14,922 nucleotides of DNA from an uncultured Roseiflexaceae bacterium. Lineage in GTDB: Bacteria; Chloroflexota; Chloroflexia; Chloroflexales; Roseiflexaceae. A model generated the notes under the pieces. It was not told the DNA's origin, did not search any database, and saw only the letters and a program-made list of their open reading frames with translations. The position numbers were made by a program, and so were the translations under genes. Shown here piece after piece: positions 1 to 7,507 of the stretch. The stretch covers positions 1-14,922 of the forward strand of contig CAIPUQ010000176.1 of assembly GCA_903868295.1 (NCBI GenBank), given 5' to 3'. How positions within the stretch are numbered: the first letter of the stretch is position 1; each line of letters starts with the position of its first letter.

Positions 1-2
1 GC

Positions 3-164
3 TCCTCTACTGTGCAGACTACGTATTTTGATGTGCGTTCACGCAACGGAGCGGCGTATGCGTCATTGCAGGCCGACATCTCCACCAGAATTTGGCACAG
101 AAATACCGCGCCTAGTGTACGCCAACTTGCCGATTCGTGCAAGCTGACAGTCACGGTGCGGTGA
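3..164 (+). CDS. Possible C-terminal end of an unidentified protein (partial)
   Basis: The third forward frame is open from the window edge to a TGA at 162-164, giving 53 residues that include YFDVRSRNGAAYASLQ and end in KLTVTVR. The composition, with alternating hydrophobic and polar residues near the end, looks like a real protein terminus. The stop lies 10 bp from the convergent amine-oxidase stop, which fits normal gene packing. Another forward frame is also open over most of this stretch, so the frame choice is not certain. I recognise no family. The start is outside the window. Confidence 0.4.
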   Translation, partial: SSTVQTTYFDVRSRNGAAYASLQADISTRIWHRNTAPSVRQLADSCKLTVTVR

Positions 165-174
165 TTTCTTACTG

Positions 175-1572
175 TTATTTGGTGCGGAGCAAACCTGCAC
201 TGCCCAACTCGACCATGACTTCTGCTGCGGCACGTTCTCCTGACTCGATCGCTCCCTCGAGCGTGTTGGTCCAGTGTGTCGCGGTCTCGCTCCCTGCCCA
301 GTGGACGCGTCCGACGGGTGTCGCCACATTGTGGATGTACGACGCTGCGCCGGGTGCGAGGAACCCATTAGCGCCACGATTCCAGCGTTCTGCGTTCCAA
401 TCGCGTTCAATCATGCCACGATATGCAAGTGCCTCGGCTCCAAACCAACGTTGCAGTTGCGTAATGACCGCAGTCAATCGTTCGTTGCGTGGCTGCATAC
501 CCCAGCGGTGCGCTGCTTCGGCGCTGATAATGCACGCCAATGCCCCTTCGTTGGCATTCACCGGTGATACATCATGGCACATCGAGAAAGGACCTGCATC
601 GTCTATCACTATGCCGGATTTGCCGTTCTCGCGCCAGAACGGGTAGTCATAAAAGACCACCATCGTGAGTGCCCGACCCATAATGATGCGTTGTTGGAGC
701 GCATCGCGTGCGGGCGGCAGATGTGGTTCGAAGTAGATTTGCTGTGTGACCACCGGTGGGGTTGTCACGATGGCATAGCGCGCGCGGAACGAAGTCCCGC
801 GGGAGTATGCGGTCACGCTGTGTTCATCTTGGCGCATCGCAAGAATAGGCGTATCGGCGATGATTTGCTGACGGTACTGTTGGCTCAACCGTTCGGCGAT
901 GCGGCTGCTTCCCCCCACGACACGCTCTTGGCCGTGTGCCGGACGTAGCCGAAAAAGCTGAGCAGCGCCACGGTGGGCCGAAACCTGGTCGATGATGTAA
1001 TACAGCGATATTTCGCTCGGTTCGGCATGGAAGTGGATGCGGGTGAGGACGGTCAAAAGCTGCACTGTCGTGCGTGTGCGACAGGTATCGCTGAGCCACG
1101 CAGCAAATGAACGCATATCGATTTGGCGTGCTCGTTCGAGTGTTTCATCGGTGGGTGCGTCCAGCCGACGTGACATTGCATCAAGGAGATGGAGCACACG
1201 CCGATAGTCCAGGGCGACATGTGGCGCAAAGAACGGGGATCGTTTGCCAAATGACGTTTTTCGTGAGCGAATCCCAATGCTACTTTCGCCCTCATGATAT
1301 TGATTGGTGAGCGGCAAGCCGAGTTCATGCACCAGTGTACGCACGGCGGACGCATGCGGATCGATCCACTGTGCCCCGAGGTCGTATGACTCCCCGTTGA
1401 ATGTGCCACCGCCCATGCGGCCACCGGCGCGGTCGCGTGCTTCGAGGGTAATGACGTTCACCCCCTCGTGAACCAACCTCCGTGTCGCCATCAAGCCCGC
1501 CATCCCGGCACCGATGATGACCACATCTGCGTTGAATCCCAGCATGTTTTGGTCGAATTGCAACGTGCTCAC
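175..1572 (-). CDS. FAD-dependent amine oxidase (flavin monoamine oxidase family)
   Basis: A 465-residue protein of the flavin amine oxidase family, which oxidises amines to imines with FAD and O2 and also includes desaturases and oxidative deaminases. What is visible: an N-terminal dinucleotide-binding fold (DVVIIGAGMAG at about 16-26, glycines 21/23/26), an acidic residue ending the second strand (LEARD, E44), the following RAGGRMGG flavin-contact motif at 48-55, and DLGAQWI at 64-70. The C-terminal FAD signature is HWAGSETATHW followed by EGAIESGERAA, roughly residues 424-450. There is no signal peptide, so it is probably cytoplasmic. The GTG start overlaps the TGA of the upstream phosphatase in GTGA, suggesting translational coupling. 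An ATG at codon 10 (1545) is an alternative start. The substrate cannot be told from the sequence. It is the last gene of the leftward operon, and no clear terminator follows. Confidence 0.88.
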   Translation of the reverse strand: MSTLQFDQNMLGFNADVVIIGAGMAGLMATRRLVHEGVNVITLEARDRAGGRMGGGTFNGESYDLGAQWIDPHASAVRTLVHELGLPLTNQYHEGESSIGIRSRKTSFGKRSPFFAPHVALDYRRVLHLLDAMSRRLDAPTDETLERARQIDMRSFAAWLSDTCRTRTTVQLLTVLTRIHFHAEPSEISLYYIIDQVSAHRGAAQLFRLRPAHGQERVVGGSSRIAERLSQQYRQQIIADTPILAMRQDEHSVTAYSRGTSFRARYAIVTTPPVVTQQIYFEPHLPPARDALQQRIIMGRALTMVVFYDYPFWRENGKSGIVIDDAGPFSMCHDVSPVNANEGALACIISAEAAHRWGMQPRNERLTAVITQLQRWFGAEALAYRGMIERDWNAERWNRGANGFLAPGAASYIHNVATPVGRVHWAGSETATHWTNTLEGAIESGERAAAEVMVELGSAGLLRTK

Positions 1573-2192
1573 GGATATGTCCCCATGTCTACGAGATGCG
1601 CGTGGTCGTTCAAACCGATCAAATGACGTTGTTCGGCTGAGATGCGAACGGTTGTCAGCGAACAGTTATCGATCCAGAGCTTGCGATGATGTGCAATATC
1701 GAGTTCGAGCACCGCACAGACAATTGCATTGATTGTCCCGCCGTGACACACGACACAAATCGTTTCTCCGTTTTGATGCGCTGCGATGATAGCGTTCAGA
1801 CTTGCGTATGCTCGTTGTTGCAGCATCGCAAATGATTCGCCGTTGCTATAGGGAGTATGTGCAGGGTCTGCACTGTGGGCTGCATAGTGATGTGGGTACC
1901 GTTCGATGACTTCGGGGATGGTCAGATGCTCCCAGTCGCCGACATGTTGTTCGCGCAAGCCTGCATCATAGTGCACTGACACCTGTTGCAAGGCAGCTAT
2001 TTCTGCTGCAGTTTGCACCGCACGGACGAGATCACTCGAGTAAATCCGTGCGACAGGAACAGCCGAAAGGCGTTTGGCAACTGCACGGGCCTGCGTGAGT
2101 CCCCGCGCGTTCAGGCTGACCTGTGCATGACCATACATACGACCTTGGGCGTTGTAGTCTGTTTCACCATGACGCACCAGTAGGATATTCAC
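1569..2192 (-). CDS. Histidine phosphatase family protein (phosphoglycerate mutase-like), copy 2
   Basis: A 207-residue member of the histidine phosphatase (phosphoglycerate mutase-like) superfamily, which removes phosphate through a phosphohistidine intermediate. The catalytic pocket is complete: LVRHGE at 5-10 (H8 nucleophile, R7), R57 in YSSDLVR, E81 in GLREQHVGDWEHLT, and H150 in CHGGT. The longest open frame starts at 2231, but that would add 13 residues foreign to the family. I chose GTG at 2190-2192 because it overlaps the upstream TGA as GTGA and makes the protein align without gaps to its neighbour from residue 1. By hand count the two agree at about 98 of the first 200 positions. 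The pair is a tandem duplication. It could act on phosphosugars (alpha-ribazole phosphatase-like), a nucleotide or 3-phosphoglycerate; the length of about 207 fits the small broad-specificity phosphatases better than true mutases. Confidence 0.88.
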   Translation of the reverse strand: MNILLVRHGETDYNAQGRMYGHAQVSLNARGLTQARAVAKRLSAVPVARIYSSDLVRAVQTAAEIAALQQVSVHYDAGLREQHVGDWEHLTIPEVIERYPHHYAAHSADPAHTPYSNGESFAMLQQRAYASLNAIIAAHQNGETICVVCHGGTINAIVCAVLELDIAHHRKLWIDNCSLTTVRISAEQRHLIGLNDHAHLVDMGTYP

Positions 2193-2851
2193 GCAATTGT
2201 CCCTTGTGCAGTGGGAGGTACATCTCGGCATGGTGCCACAAACGCCACTTCCGCATGGGCATTGTCATTCAGCGAGACAAGGCGGATGTGACCATCCTCA
2301 ATCCGGAGTGTGGTCAACGCACAATTGTCAATCCACATTTTGTTGTAGTGGTTGACATCGAGTGCAAGAAGCCAACAGGCAATCGCCCGGATGGTCCCAC
2401 CATGCGCACAAATAACGACCGTATCCGTAGGCGCATGCCGACCAATAATGTCTTGGATTGCGGCAACAGCACGATGCTGGAGCTGCATGTAGGATTCGCC
2501 GCCTACATGGACGGTTGCGCCGGGATTTTGTTTGTAGGCGGCGTAGTTACCAGGGTAGCTAGCGCGGATTTCGGGGATGGTGAGGTGTTCCCACAGACCG
2601 ACGTCTATTTCGCGGAGGCGTTGATCGAGGGTGAGCGGGAGTCCAGTCGCTGCGACCAATGGTTGGATGGTCTGTAGGCAACGTACCAAGTCGCTGCTAT
2701 AGATTGCTTGGATTGACCGCTGTGCGAGGCGCTGACCGACACGAATTGCTTGGTGATGCCCGAGTGCGTTTAATTCAATTTGGACGTGGCCCTGATAGCG
2801 CCCAACGGCATTGTGGGCGGTCTCGCCATGGCGAACAAGCAGGAGCAACAT
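2189..2851 (-). CDS. Histidine phosphatase family protein (phosphoglycerate mutase-like), copy 1
   Basis: A 220-residue histidine phosphatase, first gene of the leftward three-gene operon. Catalytic residues visible: H8 in LLVRHGE (5-10), R57 in YSSDLVR, E81 in LREIDVGLWEHLT, and H150 in CAHGGT. The ATG at 2851 is preceded by AGGTG about 6 nt upstream. It aligns without a single gap to the next gene over 200 residues. Strictly shared blocks such as EHLTIPE and WIDNC flank the pocket, so both copies should have the same fold and a related substrate. A tail of about 20 residues after residue 200 is unique to this copy and lies partly over the next gene's upstream sequence. There is no signal peptide. 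The substrate is unknown; its operon partner is an amine oxidase, which does not point to a known pathway. Confidence 0.9.
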   Translation of the reverse strand: MLLLLVRHGETAHNAVGRYQGHVQIELNALGHHQAIRVGQRLAQRSIQAIYSSDLVRCLQTIQPLVAATGLPLTLDQRLREIDVGLWEHLTIPEIRASYPGNYAAYKQNPGATVHVGGESYMQLQHRAVAAIQDIIGRHAPTDTVVICAHGGTIRAIACWLLALDVNHYNKMWIDNCALTTLRIEDGHIRLVSLNDNAHAEVAFVAPCRDVPPTAQGTIA

Positions 2852-2879
2852 GAAGCACCTTTAGTGTCGAATAAGCACT

Positions 2880-2885
2880 ATTGTA
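2880..2885 (-). promoter_or_regulatory. Candidate -10 element for the phosphatase/amine oxidase operon
   Basis: On the minus strand the sequence reads GTACAATAG, with TACAAT as a 5/6 match to the bacterial -10 consensus. It lies about 28 bp upstream of the start codon, between the importer's terminator and the phosphatase start, in the only place a promoter for this operon could fit. No good -35 hexamer is visible; the T-run of the terminator lies at the right distance. Assigned by pattern only. Confidence 0.3.
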
Positions 2886-2901
2886 CTGTATTCGAGTGCA
2901 C

Positions 2902-2936
2902 AAAAAAACAGGGACATCGCGTGAGCGATGTCCCTG
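2902..2936 (-). terminator. Rho-independent terminator of the substrate-binding protein gene
   Basis: A perfect 12-bp stem (2909-2920 CAGGGACATCGC with 2925-2936) closes a 4-nt loop. Read on the minus strand it is followed immediately by seven T residues (2902-2908). It begins 15 bp past the TAA of the binding-protein gene. This is the clearest terminator in the window. Confidence 0.93.
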
Positions 2937-2951
2937 CCGACAACCGACCGA

Positions 2952-4793
2952 TTACTTGCGGTATTCGGAAACGTTGTTCTTGATATACATCGACCCTGGT
3001 ACGGTGCTGTATGCAGACATACCTGGCCACTGGATACCGGAGAATCCAGCCTTGTTTGGCTCGAGCTGGCTGCCGCCGACGTATGGCTTCAGCAAACCGG
3101 AGTTGACACGGTGGAACAGGAAGATGCCGCCGACGTCTTCGACCAAGATCTTCTCAGCTTCCTGGAACTGAGCGATACGACCGGTCTGATCGTTCGAAGC
3201 GGAAGCTTCGGCAACCAGCGCGTCGTATGCGGCGTTGTTCCAGTTGTGACGGCCGCCCGTGTTGAACACGCCCAGCATGTTCGAGGCATCGAAGAAGTCG
3301 ATACCGTACGAAACCATACCGAACTGAACCTTGGTCGGCTTTGAGTTCAAAGCTTCCATGAAGACTTTTTGTTCTTTGTTGGAAACTTCGACTTCGATTC
3401 CGAGGTTCGTCTTGATGGAGTCAGCGATAGCCTGGGCAGCTGCCTGGCGTGACTGATTCTCGTTACGCAACCACAAGGTGATCTTCGGAAAGCCCTTACC
3501 TTCTGGGAAGCCAGCTTCGGCGATCAAGGCCTTAGCCTTCTCGACATCGTATGCCTGGATGCTCGACAGACCCTTCGAGTTTTCCGAGTGGAAGCCCGGC
3601 ATCAAGAAGGAGTAGGCTGGGATAGCCTGAGTCGTACCAATGGCGCCTGCGATCAAACCATCACGGTCGATCAAGTGCGAGAACGCCTGACGAACCTTGA
3701 CGTCGTTGAACGGTGCGGTCTGGTTGTCGAAGAACAGGTAGTCGGTGCGGAAGTCGTTAGCATTCACGCGAACCTGAGACTTCAGATCTGGGTCAGCCTG
3801 GATGATGTCCACTGCTGCCTGGTCCAAGTTCTCGCCGCCGACGGAGTCGACTTCACCAGCGCGATAGCCTGCGAAGAACGTCTCTGCTTTGGCAGCGATG
3901 CTCTGGATTTCGCGGATGAATGGCTTGTTGGTGCCGGTGTACGAGTCATTGGCAACCCAAATGACACGCTCGCCTTTGGTGAATTCCTTCAACATGAACG
4001 GTCCACAAGAGACGGATGTCTTTGGATCGTTGTTGTAGTACGGACCATACTTCTCGAACGCAGCCTTCTGCAGCGGGGTGCTGTAGAGCGCCTTGGCTGC
4101 GAAGAACGGTGCTGGTGTTTCGGTGGTGAAGACAAGGGTCTTCGCGTCTTTTGCAACGACACCCAACTGATCGTCAGGTACTTCGCCAGCGTTGACCTTG
4201 GACCAGTTCTTGATTTCGCCTGGTGCTTGGAAGAACCATGCGAAGTCCCATGCGTGGTCCTTGTTTGCTGCGTATTGGAACGTGTGGACGTAGTCGGCAG
4301 CGGTCACCGGCGTACCATCGCTCCAATTCAAGTTCGGATCCAGGTTGAAGGTCCATTCGGTGCCGTCAGCATTTGACGACCACGACAGAGCTGCAGCTGG
4401 CTGAGGAATGAAGTTGTTGTCCAAGCGAATCAATGGCTCGCTGTGGATGTTCGTCACGCCTGCTTCGTTGTACACGCTGACCAAAAAGTCAACTGTTTCG
4501 AAGTTCAAGGTGCTGTCATAGTACACCTTGTACACCTGGTCTGCGACCGGTGCTGCGTCGTCTGGCAATACGTTGCCGTTTGGCAACTTCTCGCCTGCGC
4601 CGCTTGGTACTGCTGTTGGCTCGACGGGAACTGGTGTTGCATCAATAACTGATGCAGCAGTTGGGATTGCAGTGGCCTCTTCGGCCGGTGCAGCTGTTGG
4701 TTCTGCTGCTGGAGCTGCGCCACCACATGCTGTTACCAGCAATGCAATGACGAGTGCCAGTGCCCAACGTGCACCCTTGTGCGTACGGGTCAT
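2952..4793 (-). CDS. ABC transporter substrate-binding lipoprotein, peptide/nickel (SBP family 5) type
   Basis: A 613-residue extracytoplasmic binding protein that would deliver peptides or a similar solute to the DppBC-like permeases encoded just upstream. The signal peptide has a basic start (THKGARW), a hydrophobic core, and the lipobox LLVTAC with Cys23 as the predicted lipidation site. A linker of about 50 residues rich in Ala/Pro/Thr/Glu follows. The mature domain carries the family-5 signature at about 146-172 (EWTFNLDPNLNWSDG, then TPVTAADYVHTFQY). The ATG at 4793 is preferred over one 18 codons upstream because AAGGAG (4801-4806) sits 7 nt before it and the lipoprotein signal then starts correctly. 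The gene is separated from the permeases by a terminator, so it is probably transcribed separately, often a sign of higher expression. The ligand cannot be told; the family also includes glycoside-binding members. Confidence 0.92.
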   Translation of the reverse strand: MTRTHKGARWALALVIALLVTACGGAAPAAEPTAAPAEEATAIPTAASVIDATPVPVEPTAVPSGAGEKLPNGNVLPDDAAPVADQVYKVYYDSTLNFETVDFLVSVYNEAGVTNIHSEPLIRLDNNFIPQPAAALSWSSNADGTEWTFNLDPNLNWSDGTPVTAADYVHTFQYAANKDHAWDFAWFFQAPGEIKNWSKVNAGEVPDDQLGVVAKDAKTLVFTTETPAPFFAAKALYSTPLQKAAFEKYGPYYNNDPKTSVSCGPFMLKEFTKGERVIWVANDSYTGTNKPFIREIQSIAAKAETFFAGYRAGEVDSVGGENLDQAAVDIIQADPDLKSQVRVNANDFRTDYLFFDNQTAPFNDVKVRQAFSHLIDRDGLIAGAIGTTQAIPAYSFLMPGFHSENSKGLSSIQAYDVEKAKALIAEAGFPEGKGFPKITLWLRNENQSRQAAAQAIADSIKTNLGIEVEVSNKEQKVFMEALNSKPTKVQFGMVSYGIDFFDASNMLGVFNTGGRHNWNNAAYDALVAEASASNDQTGRIAQFQEAEKILVEDVGGIFLFHRVNSGLLKPYVGGSQLEPNKAGFSGIQWPGMSAYSTVPGSMYIKNNVSEYRK

Positions 4794-5065
4794 CTGTGAA
4801 CTCCTTAACGTAAAAAAACCATAGACTTTGTGTTGCCACTTTGTCATATATCAATCCGAATGTGGACCGCCCACACCCAGAGATTGACCAGGGTTGCCGA
4901 GATATCAGTATTTTAACATAAGACTGAGGTATTTATCGTAGTGTATCATGATATCTTCATAACGAATCGAGAAATTAGTTTCGGAATAAAAAGAGTCTGA
5001 GAAGTTCCTCGTCATCCTATTCCAGCGTACGCTCAATTTTCACGCTGTGACGGCCTTGTACATGC
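4794..5065. other. AT-rich 5' region of the binding-protein gene
   Basis: About 270 bp between the permease terminator and the binding-protein start hold no open frame that looks coding. The central part (about 4900-5000) is AT-rich, with a 10-bp palindrome TATCATGATA at 4944-4953 and the hexamer GATATC twice, as expected of a promoter/operator region read leftwards. I could not pick a -35/-10 pair with acceptable spacing. TAAAAT (minus strand, 4910-4915) is the best isolated -10-like hexamer. Confidence 0.4.
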
Positions 5066-5098
5066 AAAAAAGCACCTCGTGCCGTAACACGAGGTACT
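5066..5098 (-). terminator. Rho-independent terminator after the DppC-like permease
   Basis: The 8-bp stem ACCTCGTG (5074-5081) / CACGAGGT (5088-5095), with a 6-nt loop and two further pairs beyond a mismatch, is followed on the minus strand by six T residues (5066-5071). It lies 11 bp past the permease stop and separates the permease genes from the binding-protein gene. Confidence 0.85.
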
Positions 5099-5108
5099 CC
5101 TCCTGATA

Positions 5109-5981
5109 TTACTTGCGTAATCGCGGGTCTAATGCGTCACGCAGTCCATCGCCGACAAACGAGAAGCTCAGCATCGTCAAGGCAATCATCATGGTGGGGA
5201 ACAAACCGAGATGCCAATACACCTCGATGTTGCTAAATGACTGTCCAGCCATTTTGCCCCAGCTTGGCATGGGGTCATTGATTCCTATCCCTAAGAAACT
5301 CAATCCTGCTTCAGCGAACATCGTTGCCGGGATTCCTAATGTGAATGAGATGATCAACGGTGACAATGCATTCGGCAGCAAGTGCTTGAGTGCAATGTTC
5401 ACATTGGTCACCCCGATTGCACGGGCGGATTCGATGTATTCTTTCTCTCGCAAAGAAAGAATCTGCGCGCGCGTGAGTCGACAAATTTCGATCCAACTAA
5501 TAATGCCCAATGCGATGATGATATTCGTTATACCCCCGCCCCAGAGTGCAAGTAAGAACAGTGCAAATAGGAGTTGTGGTATCGCGGTAAACACTTCGAT
5601 TGTGCCCATCACCAGGGTGTCGACCCAGCCACCCAAAAACCCAGCTGCGGCGCCCATTGAAACACCGATAACAACGGCAATGAGTTGGACACTCAGCCCA
5701 ATAGACAGTGAAACACGTGCGCCGTAGATGATACGACTCAGTTGGTCACGTCCGATGGTGTCCGTTCCCAGGGGGTACTGCCAGCTTGGGAACTTGCGGG
5801 ACTGTGTCAAGTTGGTCTTGTCGTATGGAGATGGTGAAATCACATCAGCGAAAATCGCCATGAAGACAAACATCGCAACCACAAAAAGTGCGCCTACTGC
5901 CAATTTGTTGCGGCTAAATCGTATCGCAGCGTCACGCCAGAGGTTGGCAGGTTTGCGCTCGTTTAACGGTATACCGATCAT
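5109..5981 (-). CDS. ABC transporter permease, DppC/OppC type
   Basis: A 290-residue inner-membrane permease of the peptide/nickel importer family, the usual partner of a DppB-type subunit. An N-terminal membrane segment lies at about 27-48, with further hydrophobic segments around 92-118, 133-165, 205-230 and 258-278. PLGTDTIGRDQLSR at 70-83 is the conserved block after the first loop in DppC proteins. The coupling-helix EAA loop is YIESARAIGVTN running to HLLPNAL, about 182-206, where an ATPase subunit would dock. The C-terminus DALDPRLRK is typical. The ATG at 5981 has AAAGGAA (5987-5993) 5 nt upstream. Only 23 bp separate it from the DppB-like stop, so the two are co-transcribed. No ATPase gene follows; a terminator does. 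Confidence 0.93.
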   Translation of the reverse strand: MIGIPLNERKPANLWRDAAIRFSRNKLAVGALFVVAMFVFMAIFADVISPSPYDKTNLTQSRKFPSWQYPLGTDTIGRDQLSRIIYGARVSLSIGLSVQLIAVVIGVSMGAAAGFLGGWVDTLVMGTIEVFTAIPQLLFALFLLALWGGGITNIIIALGIISWIEICRLTRAQILSLREKEYIESARAIGVTNVNIALKHLLPNALSPLIISFTLGIPATMFAEAGLSFLGIGINDPMPSWGKMAGQSFSNIEVYWHLGLFPTMMIALTMLSFSFVGDGLRDALDPRLRK

Positions 5982-6004
5982 GTGTGTTCCTTTGATGATT
6001 GCGA

Positions 6005-6937
6005 TTAGTCGAGCTTAATGCGTGGGTCAATCACAGTGGCGACAAGGTCAGTCAGCAGGTACAAAAGTCCCCACAAAGAGGCAACCATGAGCATGAGCGC
6101 CAAAATCATGGGGTAATCACGTGAGGTGATACTGGTAACGAAGAACTTGCCGATTCCATTGACGCGGAACATCGTTTCGACAAAAATTGTTCCGGTGATC
6201 ATATTTGGGACCATGGGACCCAATGCAGTAATGATCGGAATCAGCGCGTTCTTCAAGGTGTGCCGCCAGATGACCATTGTTTCTGATAAACCTTTGGCAC
6301 GGGCAGTACGGATATAATCAGCAGTCAAAACTTCGGTCAAACTGCCTCGTGTGAAGCGTGCTGAGATACCCATCGGCCCGAGTCCCAACGCAATAACGGG
6401 CATAATCCACGCTCTTGGATCGCTCCAACGTTCTGCATCCAGCGAAATCGGCAGCCATTGGAGCTTAACGGTCAAAATCAAAATCATCCAAATGGAGATA
6501 ATAAAATTGGGAACAGTCATGCCGAGTGTGGAGATAAACGTGACAACGGTATCAACCCACGTATTTTGGCGGATGCCCGCCAAAATACCCATAAACACAC
6601 CCAGCCCGATTGAGATTAGCACGGTAATCCCACCGAGTTGAATGCTTTTGGGCCAAACCGATGCAATGACGTCGATGACAGAAGTGTCTTTGAACTGGTA
6701 CGAAATGCCGAAATCGCCTTTCAGGGCATTGCCAACCCAGGTGAGATACTGTTCGTGCAAGGGTTTGTCAAGCCCGAACTTTGCCAGCATATTGGCACGC
6801 TGTTGTTCGGTCAGGTTGCGATTCGTCTCGTCCCATGGTCCGCCTGGCACGTTGTGCATCAGTAAAAAAACAACTACCGTTACCACGAAAAAAACGATGA
6901 CAAGTCTGATTAGACGCGAGATGATGTAGATTACCAT
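6005..6937 (-). CDS. ABC transporter permease, DppB/OppB type
   Basis: A 310-residue inner-membrane permease, first gene of the importer. The N-terminal membrane segment is at about 9-27. GDFGISY at 74-80 is the DppB periplasmic-loop signature. Hydrophobic segments follow at about 100-122, 132-157, 178-192, 231-250 and 278-303. The EAA loop (ADYIRTARAKGLSE to WRHTLKNAL, 206-231) is intact, and the C-terminus DPRIKLD fits the family. The longest frame starts 30 codons earlier at 7027, but that extension is not membrane-like. The ATG at 6937 gives the family's usual start (MVIYIISRLIRL) and has AAAGGGA (6948-6954) 10 nt upstream. It pairs with the DppC-like subunit to form the channel. The ATPases must be encoded elsewhere. 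Confidence 0.93.
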   Translation of the reverse strand: MVIYIISRLIRLVIVFFVVTVVVFLLMHNVPGGPWDETNRNLTEQQRANMLAKFGLDKPLHEQYLTWVGNALKGDFGISYQFKDTSVIDVIASVWPKSIQLGGITVLISIGLGVFMGILAGIRQNTWVDTVVTFISTLGMTVPNFIISIWMILILTVKLQWLPISLDAERWSDPRAWIMPVIALGLGPMGISARFTRGSLTEVLTADYIRTARAKGLSETMVIWRHTLKNALIPIITALGPMVPNMITGTIFVETMFRVNGIGKFFVTSITSRDYPMILALMLMVASLWGLLYLLTDLVATVIDPRIKLD

Positions 6938-7405
6938 GCAGGCGCAATCCCTTTCATAACAGTGCCGGATTCTGTGTGTGCTCACACCGCGTGCGGTGAT
7001 AAGCGCTGTTTGTACCCCGTTGTACAAGCGTCATATGCATTCTTTCTGCAGGTTCAGGCGAGCCTGAATTGTCTGAGTGCAGGTCAGCAATGCACCCGCA
7101 TGTCCGCATATGACCGTTACAAAAAGTATCTGACATACATTACCACATCTGTGGCACATTTGCATATACGGAAAAGCATCATTTCTTATTGCGCTATTAA
7201 TAGTTACTCTGAAATACCCTGCTCTTTCTGGTGTGACTGCAGTTTGACGAAGGAATCAGTCATATCCGACCGTCTATTGACCCAGAACGGTTGTGTGTGT
7301 GGCGGAGACCGTGTGTGATGTGACAACAGTATTCTTTTGAATGCGAAACGCGCTACTGTTCATATTGCGGCAAGCATCTGACATTGATGGTATGGCGGTT
7401 TTTCT

Positions 7406-7434
7406 TTGAGGTCCGGTATGAATAGAGGTATGGT
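7406..7434 (+). promoter_or_regulatory. Candidate sigma-70-like promoter for the RCC1 gene
   Basis: TTGAGG (7406-7411) and TATGGT (7429-7434) are 17 bp apart, each a 4/6 match to the consensus. It would give a leader of about 65 nt before the ATG. It competes with the element at 7469-7477. Pattern only. Confidence 0.22.
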
Positions 7435-7468
7435 AAGAGGTGCACGGCCCACCATGGTCTGTAGTAGA

Positions 7469-7477
7469 TGGTACAAT
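7469..7477 (+). promoter_or_regulatory. Candidate extended -10 promoter for the RCC1 gene
   Basis: TGGTACAAT is a TGn-extended -10 with a 5/6 hexamer, 30 bp upstream of the ATG. The same GTACAATAG string occurs upstream of the phosphatase operon on the other strand. There is no matching -35, which extended -10 promoters can do without. Confidence 0.33.
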
Positions 7478-7507
7478 AGGCACATCATTTTGAGGTAGAT
7501 AGACTCT

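Larger units (their letters stand above)
6938..7507. other. Divergent intergenic region between the importer and the RCC1 gene
   Basis: 570 bp with no convincing gene. The open frames crossing it have unnatural composition. It should hold promoters for both flanking genes. Two short dyads lie nearest the importer: CACCGC/GCGGTG at 6985-6998 (2-nt centre) and TTCAGGC/GCCTGAA at 7053-7068 (2-nt centre). Both are more like operator palindromes than RNA hairpins. TTGTAC occurs twice near 7009-7025. The region from about 7100 to 7500 is AT-richer. I found no tRNA, riboswitch fold or repeat array here. Confidence 0.5.

Noticed and set aside
3588..4376. A 262-codon open frame on the plus strand inside the binding-protein gene
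   Set aside because: It is antisense to a clearly coding lipoprotein with signal peptide and family signature, is very rich in Val/Cys/Glu, and has no recognisable domain.
5113..5727. A 204-codon plus-strand frame inside the DppC-like gene
   Set aside because: It mirrors a conserved membrane permease in another frame and has no motif of its own.
6938..7507. A tRNA, small RNA or riboswitch in the long intergenic region
   Set aside because: No cloverleaf, GGTTCRANNC box with matching arms, or terminator-linked stem could be found by reading.
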